From positions 104,585 to 168,584 of the forward strand of contig AJFK01000038.1 of assembly GCA_000467715.1 (NCBI GenBank): a stretch of DNA of 64,000 nt, written 5' to 3'. A model generated the notes under the pieces. The model did not search any database. It was not told the origin of the DNA and saw nothing but the letters and a program-made list of their open reading frames with translations. Positions 1-12,604 of the stretch are shown one piece after another. A program made the translations under genes and the position numbers. Source of the stretch: Hysterium pulicare CBS 123377 (taxonomy: Eukaryota > Ascomycota > Dothideomycetes > Hysteriales > Hysteriaceae). How positions within the stretch are numbered: position 1 is the stretch's first letter; each line of letters opens with the position of its first letter.

Positions 1-915
1 TTTCGACAAAAAAGGGGTTTTCGCCCTCAGCTTTCCGCACTCGCTTTGCAATAGGCTATTTATTTATTTCGGAAGCACACCTTAATACATTCACTCCCGA
101 AGTTCATAGCCAGAGTGCTGGGTACTTGTTAGTGCAATTGATCCAACGTAAGGAGTGAAGATACTCAATTGGGTCCCTCAGAGTAGGTTATCGAAAAGAC
201 GATAAGATTCTATTAAGGGCTGGCACATGATGAAAGGAGCTTCGAAGAGGCTGTTTGTGAGCTGGAGCGAGTATAACATGATTCCTGACATCAATTTTGG
301 GGGTTGCCGAGGATCGGCCGAAAGTCCGTATCCGAGTCATCTTATCTCTTGGTTTTTGCTTTTTTCCTCTTTCTTTCAGCAAAGAGGGCTAATTCTTAGG
401 TAGTTAAAGTTCAATGATAGGTCAATAACGTTCACAAATAGTACTAATATATCCTTAGGTAGTGCTAGATTAATAGCCGAAGATACCCGACCTTGAAGTG
501 GATGAACAAGGCAAGGCAAGCCTTTCTACTCCGCACCAAGGAAAGATACCTATCGTACAGCAGAGAGGGCTGCGGGGAAGGTCCACAGTAGTGCCCCCTT
601 CGGGAGTAGTCTCATAGTGCCCTTCCGCGTGAGAACCTGCAAGCTGACGTATCATGGCGAGGTGCTCGTTGCAGTAGTGCTGACAAGCTCCATTTTAAAT
701 GCTAAGTGCAGGACTTAACGGGCCTTGTCATTTTCTCGAATACTACTGCTTATAAAACAGGGTAGGTCTCGATGTGGGTGACGATAGCGGGTCTAAGAAG
801 CATATATTTATTAGGTCTGCCAACAGCCCTTGTTATTACAAAAAAGAAAACCCCCAACAACCGTTCTTCCGCACCCAAGAATCGAAGGTATCCGCAGAGA
901 AAAAGACATTAGAAG
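1..915. other. Window edge, no gene recognised
   Basis: Only short open frames occur here, none with protein-like composition or a recognisable motif. The last 150 bases are presumably the promoter and 5' leader of the hydrolase that follows. Confidence 0.4.
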
Positions 916-1789
916 ATGATGCCCCTCCCAACCCTCGTCATCTCCCCCGGAGCATGGCACACACCCGCCTGCTTCTCAACCGTGCAAACCTCGCTCGAGG
1001 CCCTCGGCTATAAATGCCTTTCCATTCATATGCCTTCCGTCGGCCGCGACGATGCACCCGTGACCTCGCTCGATGAAGACATCGCCGTAGTTCGAGACAC
1101 CGTCTCCAAGGAGCTCGACGTTGGGAATGATGTCGTTGTTGTAGCGCATAGTTGGAGTGGATTACCCGTTAGCAGTGCGCTTGGGGGGTTGGGGAAGAAG
1201 CAGAGGGGGGAGGGGAAGAAAGGAGTTGCGAGGCTTGCGTTCATAGCTGCGTTCGTGCAGCCGGAGGGGGTTAGCTTAATTGATGCGTTGGGGGGTGAGG
1301 GGAACATTCCGGGTTGGTGGGATATTCAGGTAGGATTTATTATCTATTTCGACTTTGCCGTTACCTTATCTGACCACTTCACGATTTTCTCTCTACCTTC
1401 CATTCTGCAATAGATATAGAATCCTGACTTACACCTCAAAGGGTCCTTTAACATTCGTCAAAGACCCAAAAACCTTCTACAATGACCTCCCGGCCGACCA
1501 AATATCCCACTGGGGCTCAAAACTGCAATCCCATTCCCTAGCAACCAAAAAGGACAAAAGCAGGGGCGCGGCTTGGAAGGAGATTCCTTCTTCTTACTTG
1601 CTCTGTGAGCAGGATCTCGCCATCCCGGTCTTTGCACAGGAAGGCATGACGGCTGCGATGAAGGAGGCTGGGGCTCAAGTCGAGATTGTGAGGGTGAACA
1701 GTGGGCATAGTCCGTTTTTGAGTATGCCGGAGAGAGTTGTGGAGTTTATTAGGAGGGCTGCAGGGGAGGATGTGGAGGTGAAAGCGTGA
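916..1789 (+). CDS. Alpha/beta-hydrolase fold protein (EstC/salicylate-esterase-like)
   Basis: Two exons, 916-1329 and 1442-1789, give 253 residues. The 112-nt intron has GT at 1330 and AG at 1440-1441; this acceptor is the one that restores the frame, with a CTGAC-like branch just upstream. An N-terminal strand followed by a GAWHTPACF turn is typical of small cytosolic alpha/beta-hydrolases that cleave esters or related bonds. The likely triad is Ser79 in the nucleophile elbow AHSWSG (the usual GxSxG reads A-H-S-W-S), Asp196 (CEQD) and His227 (SGHSP). No signal peptide is seen. Two Met codons sit together at the start; either could be used. The substrate cannot be read from sequence. The amidase gene 480 bp downstream lies on the same strand, which hints at, but does not show, a shared catabolic role. 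Confidence 0.8.
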
Positions 1790-2267
1790 ATGGGAGAAAA
1801 CCTACTCGGATATAACGAATACAGTATATAGGCACATCCGAGCTGCCCTTACTCACTATTAGTTCCGGATGGTATTAGAGTATCAACAAATCAACGGAGA
1901 GAAAATTGTCTTGTAGAATCATTCTTCGCTCTTTATTGGGATTCGGTATGCTTGTTGCGGTGTTGCCGTCGGATGTGCTTACCTGTATAACACATGAAGC
2001 AACAGTGATAAGTTTTCCGAGAATCTTACATACGTTTCGGAACTGTGGAGTGAGGAACGTGATGAGTTCCATGGGTGGAAGAGTAAGGTTATCGTTGACA
2101 GCGGAGACAACGGCCTACGGTTGGACCTTCGGAGCCCGGATCCCCATAGCTCCACACCAGTTACTCCACACTTCCGACATCACGTAACCATCCTAACAGA
2201 CTACCCATCAGTTATACAAAATGTCCCATTTCTTCAAAGTCTTCACCGCTGAAGTTTATCCTCAATC
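1790..2267. other. Intergenic gap
   Basis: This stretch holds the 3' region of the hydrolase and the promoter of the amidase. No supported gene is seen. Confidence 0.5.
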
Positions 2268-4180
2268 ATGGGCTCCACAACAGATTGGCAAACCCTCGCC
2301 GCCTCAAAGCGCGCCTCCGTAGCAGCGAAGATCCCATCCGAATGGCGTCTCCCAGCCTCCACGCTCTCCAAAATATCTCCAACAGCGAATATCAGCGTTC
2401 TAGACATTCCCCGAGAATGCGGTGTTTTATCAGAGCGTGAACTTGAGCTGACTGAGAAATATGATGCTACCGCTCTGATTGAACTGATGGTGAAGGGGCA
2501 AGCGAGCAGCCTCGAGGTCACGACGGCATTTTGTAAGAGAGCGGCGATTGCGCAGCAGCTTGTTAATTGTTGTACGGAGATTATGTTTGAGGAGGCTTTG
2601 GGAAGGGCAAAAGAGTGTGATGAGTATTTGGAGAAAGAGGGGAAGCCTATGGGAGTGATGCATGGGCTGCCTATTAGTTTGAAGGTGAGCAGTTTCTAGA
2701 CTTCAGATATTTCTCCCTAAAAGATCAATCATTCTCTTCAGAGTATTGAGATCTTCTCTCTCTACGGCTCATCTCCAAGCCCTCTCAGAAGTCGACAGAC
2801 ATTACTTTCAAGCAAATTACTAATTAAGCTCCAGGACTCCTTCAACGTCAAAGGCACCCAAACAACAATCGGCTTTGTCTCATTCATTACCAACCCTCCC
2901 GCCTCCATCAACTCAAACCTCGTCACCATCCTCTTAAAGCAAGGCGCAGTCTTCTACGTGAAAACCAATCTCCCGCAAACCATGATGACCGCCGACTCTG
3001 ACAACAACATCTTCGGCCGCACGCTGAATCCCAACAAGCTCTCCCTAACTGCTGGCGGCAGCACAGGAGGCGAGGGCGCTTTACTGAAAATGCGTGGATC
3101 CGTGTTAGGGCTTGCAACTGATGTTGCCGGATCAATCCGGATCCCAGCGCTCTGCAATGGCGTTATAGGATTTAAACCTACAGCGGGCCGGATAACGTTT
3201 GGTGGAGGAGTTCCGCCTGGGCGGTTGGGTAGTCCGAGTTCCATTCTGCCAGTTATAGGACCAAAAGGCCACTCTATCCGCGATATGGAGCTGCTCATGA
3301 AAACCGTAATCGACAGCGAGCCCTGGGAAATCGACGACGCCGTCATCCCCGTCCCATGGCGCACTCTTACACCTCCATCTCGGCCCCTCCGCCTCGGGTT
3401 GATAAGAGAAGATCCCAAGCGCCCTCTCCACCCTTCCATGCAGCGGATCCTCCACACAGCCACTGCAGCCCTAAAAACAGCCGGCCACAGCATAACCGAC
3501 CTGACCAACCTTATCCCCTCCCTCTGGACCTCCGCCATCTTGTCCTGGAAATTCTTCCTCCTAGATCCCCAAAAGACGCCTCTGAAACACCTCTCCGCAT
3601 CCGGCGAACCCTTCGTGCCTTCCATAAAAACCTGCGCTTTCCCCGAGTTAGCAGGCTGGACGCCCAGCCTAGATGAACTCTGGGATATGAATGTGGAAAG
3701 GAGGCGGATTCTGAAGAGCTGGCATGATCTGGTGGTTGGGGAGGGGCTGGATGCGATTCTGATGCCGGGTTACCAGGCTACGGCTGTACCGCATGATAGT
3801 TATGGTGTTCCGCCGTATACGGTTGTGGCGAATTTGTTGGATGTGAGTTGGATCTGGTATATTGAGATGTGAGCTTTGCTGATGATGTGATTATAGTATC
3901 CGGCGGCTATTCTACCATTCGGTAAAGCAGATAAAGAGCTAGATGCCGAGTTTGTGAGGAAGGACGTTGCGTATGAACCGTCGTGTAAGTTTTTTCTTCC
4001 CTTCAACCTATTATCGAATAAGATAACCGGGTTTCTGACATATTTCGTTTTTATAAAGATGAGCCGGATGCTGTTGAAGGCGCACCGGGCCATGTCCAGT
4101 TAGTTGGCAAGCCTATGAAAGACGAAGAACTAATCAAGGTTATGGAGATTGTTGAGGAGACGCTGAGGGAGACGGCTTGA
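2268..4180 (+). CDS. Amidase-signature family enzyme (fungal acetamidase-like)
   Basis: Four exons, 2268-2684, 2835-3842, 3897-3984 and 4059-4180, encode 544 residues, the usual size for fungal general amidases. The enzyme class hydrolyses short amides to acid and ammonia in the cytosol. The complete Ser-cisSer-Lys triad is visible: Lys139 at the exon 1/2 junction (PISLK then DSFNVKG), cis-Ser215 in the GGSTGGEGA loop, and nucleophile Ser239 in the TDVAGSIRIP motif. The spacings (76 and 24 residues) match characterised amidases such as FAAH. Introns are 150, 54 and 74 nt, all GT-AG. All four junctions keep the frame, so the gene looks intact. It could act in nitrogen scavenging; substrate preference is not readable from sequence. 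Confidence 0.9.
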
Positions 4181-4427
4181 TTGATGAGGCTTTATGTTAT
4201 CTAGATGCAGATAAAACGAAAAGTTATGTGTATACCTATTTTCTGTATGGTCACGTGCCTTAGCAATGCCAAAACAAACATCGGATAGTAAAGCTAGAAT
4301 ATTGATCAAGCACGGTCACTTGCTTGTAAGTCTGGAACGGAAAGATAGCCTCTCAACTTGTGCAGTAGTTCCATGGTATTATACTCTCATCTAACCCCAA
4401 TACCCTCACTCAAGTGGAGAACCCTAC

Positions 4428-5243
4428 CTACCCATCTCCAACCTCATAACTAACCTTACTAACCCCCTTCTGCCTCTTGACCCCCCTCACAACCACCCTC
4501 CCCACCTCCCCCGTCCGCGCAACATGCGTCCCCCCACAAGGATAACTCCCGACCCCCTCAACCTCAACCACTCTAACCACCCCCTCCTCCCCCTTAATCC
4601 CCTCCAAACTCCCCCCCACACACCTCTTCCCGGCCTCCCCTTCGCTCCAGAAATGAATCCGGATCTCCAGATCCCGCGCCACGAGTTCATCGACTTTAGA
4701 TTGGATGGCGGGGTTAGCGTCGCCGGGAATCAAGCCACCGTGGAACTCGACGAACGCGGAACCCGGGTGATGCGATGCTTTTCCATCAACGAGCTCTTTC
4801 GGCAACGTCCCCTCTCTACTCAGCTCCCGGATCGCGAGACCCAGGATGTGGCCCGCGGAATGCAGCCTAGAGTGCAGAATCCGCTTCTCGATATCGATTT
4901 CCTGGATTACGGTTTCTCCGGCTGCAAAACTAGAGTCCTGAGGCGTGGTGAATTCGCCTAGATGGAGGATCGTGCCGGACGCGGAGGTGCGGGTTGAGGT
5001 GACGGCGAAGCTGGTGGGAGATGTGGTGGCGCGCATGAGACCTGTGTCGCTGGGTTGGCCGCCGCCTTGGGCGTGGAAGATTGTTGAGGGGGTTGTTAGG
5101 ATTTGCGATGTTGGGGGTGCTTGTTTGAATAGGGATTGGGCGTCTGGGGGGAGGGTTGATAGTGGGGATAGGGAGTCGATGGTTGTTTGGTGTTTGTAGA
5201 GGGTGCCGTTTGTGCGGTAGATGGCTTCTGTTTTGGAGCTCAT
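4428..5243 (-). CDS. AlaX-like alanyl-tRNA trans-editing protein
   Basis: This single-exon gene encodes 271 residues from the Met codon at 5243. A longer in-frame extension starts at 5366, but the 5243 start begins directly with the conserved domain and is preferred. The protein resembles the stand-alone editing domain of alanyl-tRNA synthetase, which deacylates Ser- or Gly-mischarged tRNA-Ala. An N-terminal beta-barrel segment with GGGQPSDTG is followed by the two zinc-binding motifs of the threonyl/alanyl second additional domain: HSAGH near residue 127 and CGGTH near residue 235. No synthetase catalytic domain is present. It ends 247 bp beyond the convergent amidase gene. Function is inferred from the paired motifs. 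Confidence 0.85.
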   Translation of the reverse strand: MSSKTEAIYRTNGTLYKHQTTIDSLSPLSTLPPDAQSLFKQAPPTSQILTTPSTIFHAQGGGQPSDTGLMRATTSPTSFAVTSTRTSASGTILHLGEFTTPQDSSFAAGETVIQEIDIEKRILHSRLHSAGHILGLAIRELSREGTLPKELVDGKASHHPGSAFVEFHGGLIPGDANPAIQSKVDELVARDLEIRIHFWSEGEAGKRCVGGSLEGIKGEEGVVRVVEVEGVGSYPCGGTHVARTGEVGRVVVRGVKRQKGVSKVSYEVGDG

Positions 5244-6067
5244 GGTTTTGATGGTGAGAGATGTCTGGAAGTGTGGGAGGTTGAGATTTTGATGAGAGAT
5301 GATTGCGCTATGAAAAATGAAGCGACGGAGATGGTTATTTATATCTAGGTAGCTAGTATATAGCATATATGACTCTACGCGTGAGAAAGTTTTCCACTTG
5401 GCTCTATGGAAGTGATGGAAGGATCTGGAAAAGAAATGGGTTCATGTCAAAAGGATGGAAATAGAAGATCGACATCTATGTCGCTGATGTTCAATTTAGG
5501 GCGCGCGCCAGCCATAAACAGTAGGTAAATTTATATCTTTATAAATTGCGCGCATACGTAATGGTCACAAATAGGACCAGGAGCAGTAGATGTCGTCCAG
5601 TAAAATTGAAATAATAGACAAAATATAATAGTGCAATGATCCAAGCATAAACTTTACTTTTACGATGTCTATCTATCAAATCGGTAAACCCCAATTCCTA
5701 AAGATACATGTGCTGAAGTCATAGATTTAGATAAAATCTGTAAAGCCCTCCGCCATTGTGCAAAATGAACACCGAATGTAGTTGAACTCCAAGCTAACTG
5801 AACCAAAATGCCCACCAATTCCAAGAGTCGATATGGTACTGTACAGTTCATAAAATCCACACAAGTCATAACCATATCTAGAAGACTCCGTAAGTTCCCA
5901 CAAATTGACATCCAGAAGAGAATAGTGGACGATATAGCAAAATTCAGGCTGAGCTTCTACCCGCGCTTTCAAGTGGAGGATTTAAGCCGTCAAATGCGAA
6001 TCCAAGTCCAAGGAACCAGGGGATGTGTCAAGTTGTTAGATCAAGCCAAATTGTCGCTCAGCTAGTC
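5244..6067. other. Intergenic gap, AT-rich
   Basis: This gap contains the promoter of the AlaX-like gene and the 3' flank of the DUF7730 gene. Short open frames on both strands overlap each other and show no motif; I see no gene. Confidence 0.45.
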
Positions 6068-7151
6068 TCAAAGCCAGTCATCGTCCGAATCATCCTCGTC
6101 TCGCTCGGGTCGAATAAGCCTAAAAGGTGCATTCGGAATCTCTGGACCACTCCAAGAAACATAGACTTCATAGTTCGGAACACTAGTGATCTGTCTCAGT
6201 GGCAATAGAGTATGCTTTTCGATCAAGCGATCTCTGAATCCATCAAAGTATATCAAAGTGACCTTCAAATTCTTCAGACCTTCCATTCGGCCGATTTGTT
6301 TCCACAGATTCTCCCAGGTTGACTCATCGTGGGGAGGGTATAGTGCCGGATGGTTCAGTAAAAGGTGTTGTGCGATTTCATCGTAGATAGGCCAGCTTAG
6401 GCACCATTCTAGGTCGAGGGATTTTATCATGTTGAAGCGATGGGGTAGGGTCCTGCCGAGGAAGTGACGCATACATTCGACGTCGGAGAAAGAGAAGGTA
6501 TTTGTGGTATAGAGGAATTTGATAGACTCGGAGTATCTGATAACGTGTCGTGATTAGCTTGGTTTGAGCGGTATGACAAGGCTACTTAGTGGCCTCCCGA
6601 GAACACCATGGGGAGATGAGATCGTACATTTGACGACAAGTCTGGAGGAAAGGGATGATTCCTCCGTCACTTGGCTCATCAATACCACTTGGTGGTGCCC
6701 AGATATTCGCGCTGTCCGTAACTCCCCAGCAGCTGTCCCGGCTTAAATGAGGTCCAGGAATTCTAGGGCAACTCTGCGCATCCGAGGCTTTACAACGCAA
6801 ATGCCCGAGTTTCCGTTCCTTAAGAATGATATGCATAGTCTCGTCTCCGACGGCATATCTCCATATCATTTCCCTAAGCTCAAGTGGTAGGCTCATTAGC
6901 CTTGACTGCGACTGGTCGAGTGTTCGTTGACTTGGAGTTGGAGAAAGGTTTTCCGGGAGAGGAATCGTGAGAGCACGAGTACGGATAGGAAGAGGTCGGG
7001 GTGCAGTCTTCTGCCGTCTTTCGAATCGTTTCTTTTCTTCGGGTTCGCATCGTCGATGGAGTTTGCCAGGGCAAAAGCATGTAGCGAAGGTTACGTAGAC
7101 ACAGACGAAGGGTCCGCAGAGGATGCCTACGGCGAGCGAAGAAGCCCGCAT
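6068..7151 (-). CDS. DUF7730-type hypothetical protein
   Basis: Exons 7151-6628 and 6536-6068 (intron 6537-6627, donor GTACGA, acceptor TATCAG) encode 330 residues. The N-terminus has a hydrophobic Cys-containing stretch (residues 5-27) that may be a membrane anchor. The core pattern is LPLELREMIWRYAVGDETMHI, then a Cys-containing segment, then TCRQIYSESI and LYTTNTFSF. This is the signature of a large, uncharacterised fungal domain family with F-box-like ancestry (DUF7730). The splice site falls exactly inside the TCRQIYSE motif, and only this choice restores it, which supports the intron. The C-terminus is acidic (EDDSDDD). Role unknown. Confidence 0.8.
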
Positions 7152-7622
7152 CTTGATGCGATATCAAGACAACAAGGTCATGGAGGTGTCGAACGAGTGG
7201 AATGGGTACCAGGCTGTTAGATTTGTGTGTTCATGATGGTAGTAGGTGAGGGTAGATAGCCTTGGGCCAATGTTTGTTGATTAATGTGTAACGTTACACA
7301 GCATGGACTGTATGTAAAAGATCATGTGAGGATAAAAGAAGAATTGGGTGAGGGTGAGCAAGAAAAAAGGAATGGAGATTCTTCCATATCGACTGCAATG
7401 GATATTCCGGTGTAGTGAAGAAGCAAAAGTTGGCTGGTGGGGGAGGTGTTGAGCTCCCATGCACGTCACATTCGATAACAGGCCTGTGCTTAGTTTCTCT
7501 AAGCTACTTTAGGACGTATGAGGAATCACCAGAGGTAGCCAATGGCGACTCTACGCACATGTTTCAACATCCATTTTACTGCTTCGAGTGCCGATGAGTA
7601 TCTAGAAAATAAAACCAACCCT
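7152..7622. other. Intergenic gap
   Basis: Upstream flank of the DUF7730 gene and 3' flank of the AAA ATPase gene. No gene is seen. Confidence 0.45.
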
Positions 7623-10600
7623 CTACTCATCAGAGTCGTAGCCAGACGAACGATGAAACCCATTGTCAGGCCGAGCTGCAGAAGAGCGCTGTCTCTTCTC
7701 CTTCAGTGTCACACTGAGCAGACTCACAAGCTCCTCGACACCAATACTCATACTCGCCCTAGGATCTCGAGCGCATTTCTTGAACACCAGACCCACAATA
7801 GCCTTTGCCAAGCTCTGAATGTCCCTTCCGTTCCCCCACGTCGGCACCGTGCTCAACTCCTGGAAGAGCGAAAGCACTCTCTTCCGCGGAGGAGAGATAC
7901 CTTGATCGATTCCCGATATGCCGATCTTCAATTTCTTGAGTTCGTTCCGCAACAACTGCAGACACTGCAGCGGCTTCAGACTCTGGAATGCGACCTCTGT
8001 GGGAAATCGACTCGATAGACCTTGATTAATACTCATTAGTCTATCCATGTCGCTCTCGTAGCCCGCCAAGATGATCACGATCTTATTCGCGAATTTGGGC
8101 TTGGTGACGGAATCGACGAGTTCGTTGATTGCATCGCCTGCGAACTGGCCGTCACCGAGTCGATATGCCTCGTCGACGAATAGCACTTTACCCAATGCCT
8201 GCTCCAGCAGGTTGATGACTTTAGGACCCGTATGTCCGACATATTTGCCTACCATATTCGTGACCGAACACTCGATGACCTCCGGCGAAGACAAGAAGCC
8301 CATATCGTAGAATATCTGTCCCATCTTTCGAGCTGTCGTGGTCTTGCCCGTTCCCGGGGGTCCCTTGAAGACGAAGTTGAACGGGATGTAAGGTTTAGCG
8401 TCAATGCCACGGGATTTCATGCCGTTAGCGATGAGTTGGTATCCTTCGAGCTGCTCGATGGTTTTCTCACAGCCCACAATGTCAGCAAAGAGAGCTCGGA
8501 AGTTGTCAGATGCGCGAGATGTGCGATCGTAGTCTGGATCAAAGTCGACAGGATCGAAAACTACGTCTCGAGGTCGTTCGGTAACTGGAATCTTTGATAT
8601 TCGGACCTGGTAGGATGCTTTGGCACGGCAGAGTAAATTCTCCACTTCGCCACCATTTCCGAAATGGAGACGTTGCCTCGCACGACCCAGTATGCCCATA
8701 GCTACAGATTTGGCTTCCGCTGTGGCGTCTAGATTTTGCTTGGTGAGTTTAAGGTCCATTATCTGAGCTAGTTGACCGTCGTTGAAGTTGTGGAAGTGGA
8801 AGGCTTCTTCAAGTGGGAACCTGCGGGCTAACCCTGGATTGGCGTGCCGGAACATCTCAGCCATGGGTTCGGTGTAGCCTAACAAAATGATACATCGATC
8901 TTCTCCCGGCACATTTTGCACCTCGGCGACAATCGTATCGATGACAGCAGTCCTGAAGACGTCCGTTTTGTTGCACCCGCCCGCTCGACTTCCTGGATAG
9001 AGCATGTAAGCCTCGTCAATGATGAGAACCTTCCCCATCGCAGTAGTGAGAATATTCTTCGTATAGGCTTCGGAATCTCCAATGTATTGACCGATGAAAT
9101 CCGTTGGGTTTCTAACCATGACTTCGCCGCTCGAAAGCAACCCCAGATCCGCAAGAATTTGGCCATACAGCTTTCCTACTGTCGTCTTGCCTGTCCCTGG
9201 AGGCCCGAGGAATACTCGATTGAGGCTGACTTGTATCGGTTCCTTTTCTTGGAGTTCTCGGAGATAATTAACATGGACTCTGTCTAACATGGCTCGTATC
9301 GACTGTTTGACGCTTTCAAGGCCAATTAGCTCCTGAAGTTCCTTCCAAGCTTTGCAGTCCTCAAGTGCCTGCATTGGCTCTGGTCCAATGATATCCTCTT
9401 TTGTTAGCAAGAAGTCATCTGGTGCAAGTCCTTGCTTTCGAAGACCGTGTATTCGGTCTGCTTGACGCTCGCATATTCTGGAGAAAATGTTTTCTAGCGA
9501 CCGACAATTGCCAAATCCCGGGGTCCCTCTACCTCGTCCAAGACGGCGAGTTACGATTCGAGGATATAGGCCATCCAGACCTGCTTCGGCCATCATTTTC
9601 TTCTTCCATTTGGCACGCATCATTCCGGTTAGCATTCGAAGGAGTTCCTCGTCGGTATAGTCCTTGAATTGTATCGTAAGAGGTATTCTTCCCGGGAGGC
9701 CGGGATCATATCCAAGAAGTTTTTCCATTTTCTTATGATATCCAGCGAAAAGGAAGATGATTTTGCCAACGTTTTGTTCGATCTCAGATAACAAGTAGTC
9801 GAGAACCGCATGATTACTTGTCAGTTGATACGCTTCGTCTATGAAGTATGCCTATTTCATGTCAGCTCGGAGGTTCACGCGGGGTGTCATCATTCGTCGT
9901 TTTCGGAGGATGCTATCAGCCTGCAAGGATGATTTGGATTTCGGCAAAGGCATTAAAAGCCAGGTGCCATGCTTGGGGTTATCCGGAAAGCATAGTACGG
10001 AATAGGTACTCTCCAGACTTGCACAGCCAAGGGAGTGTAATACGACGAATAATGACTCCCGCTGTGGTTGCAGGCAGGTAAGAAAACAAATCAGGATTTA
10101 GAACTTACGCCACCACCTCTATCCTTAATTCTGGTAATGTGATCTTTGACAGTGTCAACATCGTGCGAAGTCAACCATCTAGCCGTTGTCTCCACAAACT
10201 TATTACCCGGGACTACCCCAATTGAGGATAGATATTTGGCATAGAGTCTCGCCACAGTGGTTTTACCTGCAGAATATGTGAGCTACATGTCAACCAAGTT
10301 CAACTGGCCGCCTTTCCAAACGGCCAAGCTGCATCCTACGGCTGCGAACTGGATTTGATGTGCGGTACCGAGCTCAATGGTATCGTGCTCCCGGCCTGAA
10401 CATGAGGTTTTTGGGGTGGGGGTTTCCACTACCACTTTCATCGTCTTTGGGAAGTGATGAAAAAATCCGAACCAACTCACCGGTACCAGGATTTCCCAGA
10501 AGCAGAGTGCCGAAGCGCTCTTTAGATAGATCAACCCCTTGTCTCTGAGCAGTCTCGATTCGAGCCTTCATGGTTAGAAAGTATGCTTTGACTTCTTCCA

Positions 10601-11447
10601 ACCCAATCATCCGCATTAGTTGGTCGATATATTTGTTTTCGGCTCCTTCATCACGCTTCTGCCGTTCCCATTCCATACGTGAAGGAGACGTGTCCGATTT
10701 CCAATAATCATCTTCACCGTCATCCCAGTCATCATCATTCTTGTCATCATGTCCTGCTCCATCGGAATCCTCCGTTTTAGCTTCTTCAACTCCACTTCCT
10801 TGCTCCTTTTCCATTACCTCCTTGGGCTCTTTTTGCTGTTCCATCCCTTGCTCTACCTGCCGTTCCTCTGTTTCCGTCACCTCTTCTACGGCCGCAGTTG
10901 GTTCGGACGCTTCATCTGATTTCACTCCGTTGGAAAGTTCGAGTGCATCCACACATGGATCTGACTTCTCCAGCAATTCGGTAGATTCATCGTTTTCGGG
11001 TGTTTCCTGCGCGTCGGACTTCTCCTGTGCTTGAGCAGCCTGACTTCCATTTTCATGTAAAGTGGGTTCAAGATCCGATGGCGACTCAAGGTATTCGCAT
11101 TCACGTTGGAGGGTACATATTTTGGCGTTCTTTGCTGGCGTTGTTGGCTCACTGTCGGGTGTCGTAACTCCAGTGCCAGGATTGAGGTCAACAGAAGGTG
11201 CCTTCGACGATTGTGGGGAGCTCGGAGGGCTTGATGCTTCTTCTGCTAGTGCTGGGGAGTCTAGGTCTGGAGCAGAGGGGACAGGTAGTGGAACACCGCT
11301 ATCTTCGCAGCGCACGGGCGTCTCTTTCTCATTTGCAGACGAGTCAACTTCAGAATTGATAGAAGGATCGTCGTCCTGTCCTATTTCGGTCTCCAAAGGC
11401 GAAGATTTGATGGCATCCGCCGTAACTTCTAGCTCGGGTTCGGACAT
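7623..11447 (-). CDS. Triple-AAA CbxX/CfxQ-type ATPase
   Basis: Three exons, 11447-10481, 10266-10109 and 9851-7623, give 1117 residues. The first roughly 280 residues are acidic, low-complexity and probably disordered. Three tandem CbxX/CfxQ-like AAA+ modules follow. The first has Walker A GNPGTGKT near residue 318, formed across the first intron, and Walker B FIDEAYQL near 378. The second has GPPGTGKT near 595 and LIIDEAYML. The third has GPPGTGKT near 870 and LFVDEAYRL. All Walker motifs are intact, so each module could hydrolyse ATP. Bacterial and plastid CbxX acts as a Rubisco activase; the fungal three-module relatives have no settled function and are probably remodelling ATPases. Intron 1 (10267-10480) is long at 214 nt; intron 2 (10110-9852 on this strand) is about 257 nt. 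The gene diverges from the Mso1 gene. Confidence 0.88.
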
Positions 11448-12604
11448 TGCTGCCTAATTAGCCCGGCAAGCTTGACTGAAAGAGTGAAGTGTAATAAAGT
11501 TTTGGAAAATAATAGTGAAGGCGGGTCAAGACAATATATATGAAGTATCAAGAAGGAGACATGCCCATTGCATTTGGGGGCTAAACAAGATAGTGTTGGT
11601 TTGCGGCCTTGGTCTTGACTCACGAAAAGGGTTTAAGAAATATGATTGGTGACGAGTCGTCCTTGCTTAATGTGAATAGGCATCACTCTCATAGACGTCC
11701 CGCCGTGACGCCCGATGTCTGCCTACAGACGAAGCCGCTGACAGGGCGCCAAAGTAATGCGCGCCGCAATTGTGGCGGTGTTCCTTTGTGAACGAGTTCA
11801 AAACTCGCCAATCTGCAGAAACATTTCAGACGCATTGAATATTTTCTCTTTATGGATCAAAGTCCGTTGGCATCATTGTGGCAGTGACACCCGACTCTAT
11901 ACATGGTGTACATGGTTCCATTACAGAGCCCAACCTGTTCTAAAAAGCCTAACAGGCTCGGGTTTCAAAATGTTTCAACGTGGAGATATGTCGGAACGAA
12001 AAGAGATGACGGTCGGTGTTGAGAGTAGAGAAATAAGATATGGGGGCGATTCACCCTGGAGGGCAGGGCAGGTAGAAAATACGGATGCTGAATATCATTG
12101 AGAGATTTAAATTAGCTTTCTTGGACAATGGCAGGGAAAATACCACGTCTAATCATGCTATACAGGTGAAACCAGTAAATGCAATCCTCCTTCAGCTAAG
12201 CAGGGGCTTGCGAACTCGTTGAATGTTTTCGAACATGCGAACCTTGACGACAGTAGAATGCAGAGTAAACGTGTCACGGAAAATCCACCTGTAAGGAACG
12301 AGGAGTGGTGACAAATACAAGTCTCTCTTGTCCTTCGGCCGGGTTGATGTGAATGGCACTTGCTGTCACGGCTGTGTGGGTAATCTGAGATGGCGGTTGT
12401 CACAAGTCTCTTTTCGCTTGTGAGCGCTTCCCGTTCCCACTTCTAAGACGAGACGACCTCCTTCACCATCCACCCCACTCCCGAAGTACCACCTCAACTT
12501 CTTCTGCGGTCTCGCAAGACTAGAAGAGTGATACGAACTCCATCTACACCACTACTGCGAACCGACACACCAAATTGGGCGTCCCGCCTTCAGCGACTCC
12601 AAAA
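11448..12604. promoter_or_regulatory. Divergent promoter region, AAA ATPase / Mso1
   Basis: This 1.16-kb stretch separates two genes transcribed away from each other. It holds no convincing gene, so it must contain both promoters. The last 150 bases are rich in pyrimidines and CCAC-type repeats, as in fungal 5' leaders. No specific site is claimed. Confidence 0.45.

Noticed and set aside
774-1013. Open frame overlapping the start of the hydrolase gene in another phase
   Set aside because: It ends inside the hydrolase coding sequence and has no protein-like pattern; the hydrolase motif begins at 916.
12575-12604. Longer start for the Mso1 protein
   Set aside because: The upstream codon is TTG, and the Sec1-binding motif begins right after the ATG at 12605.
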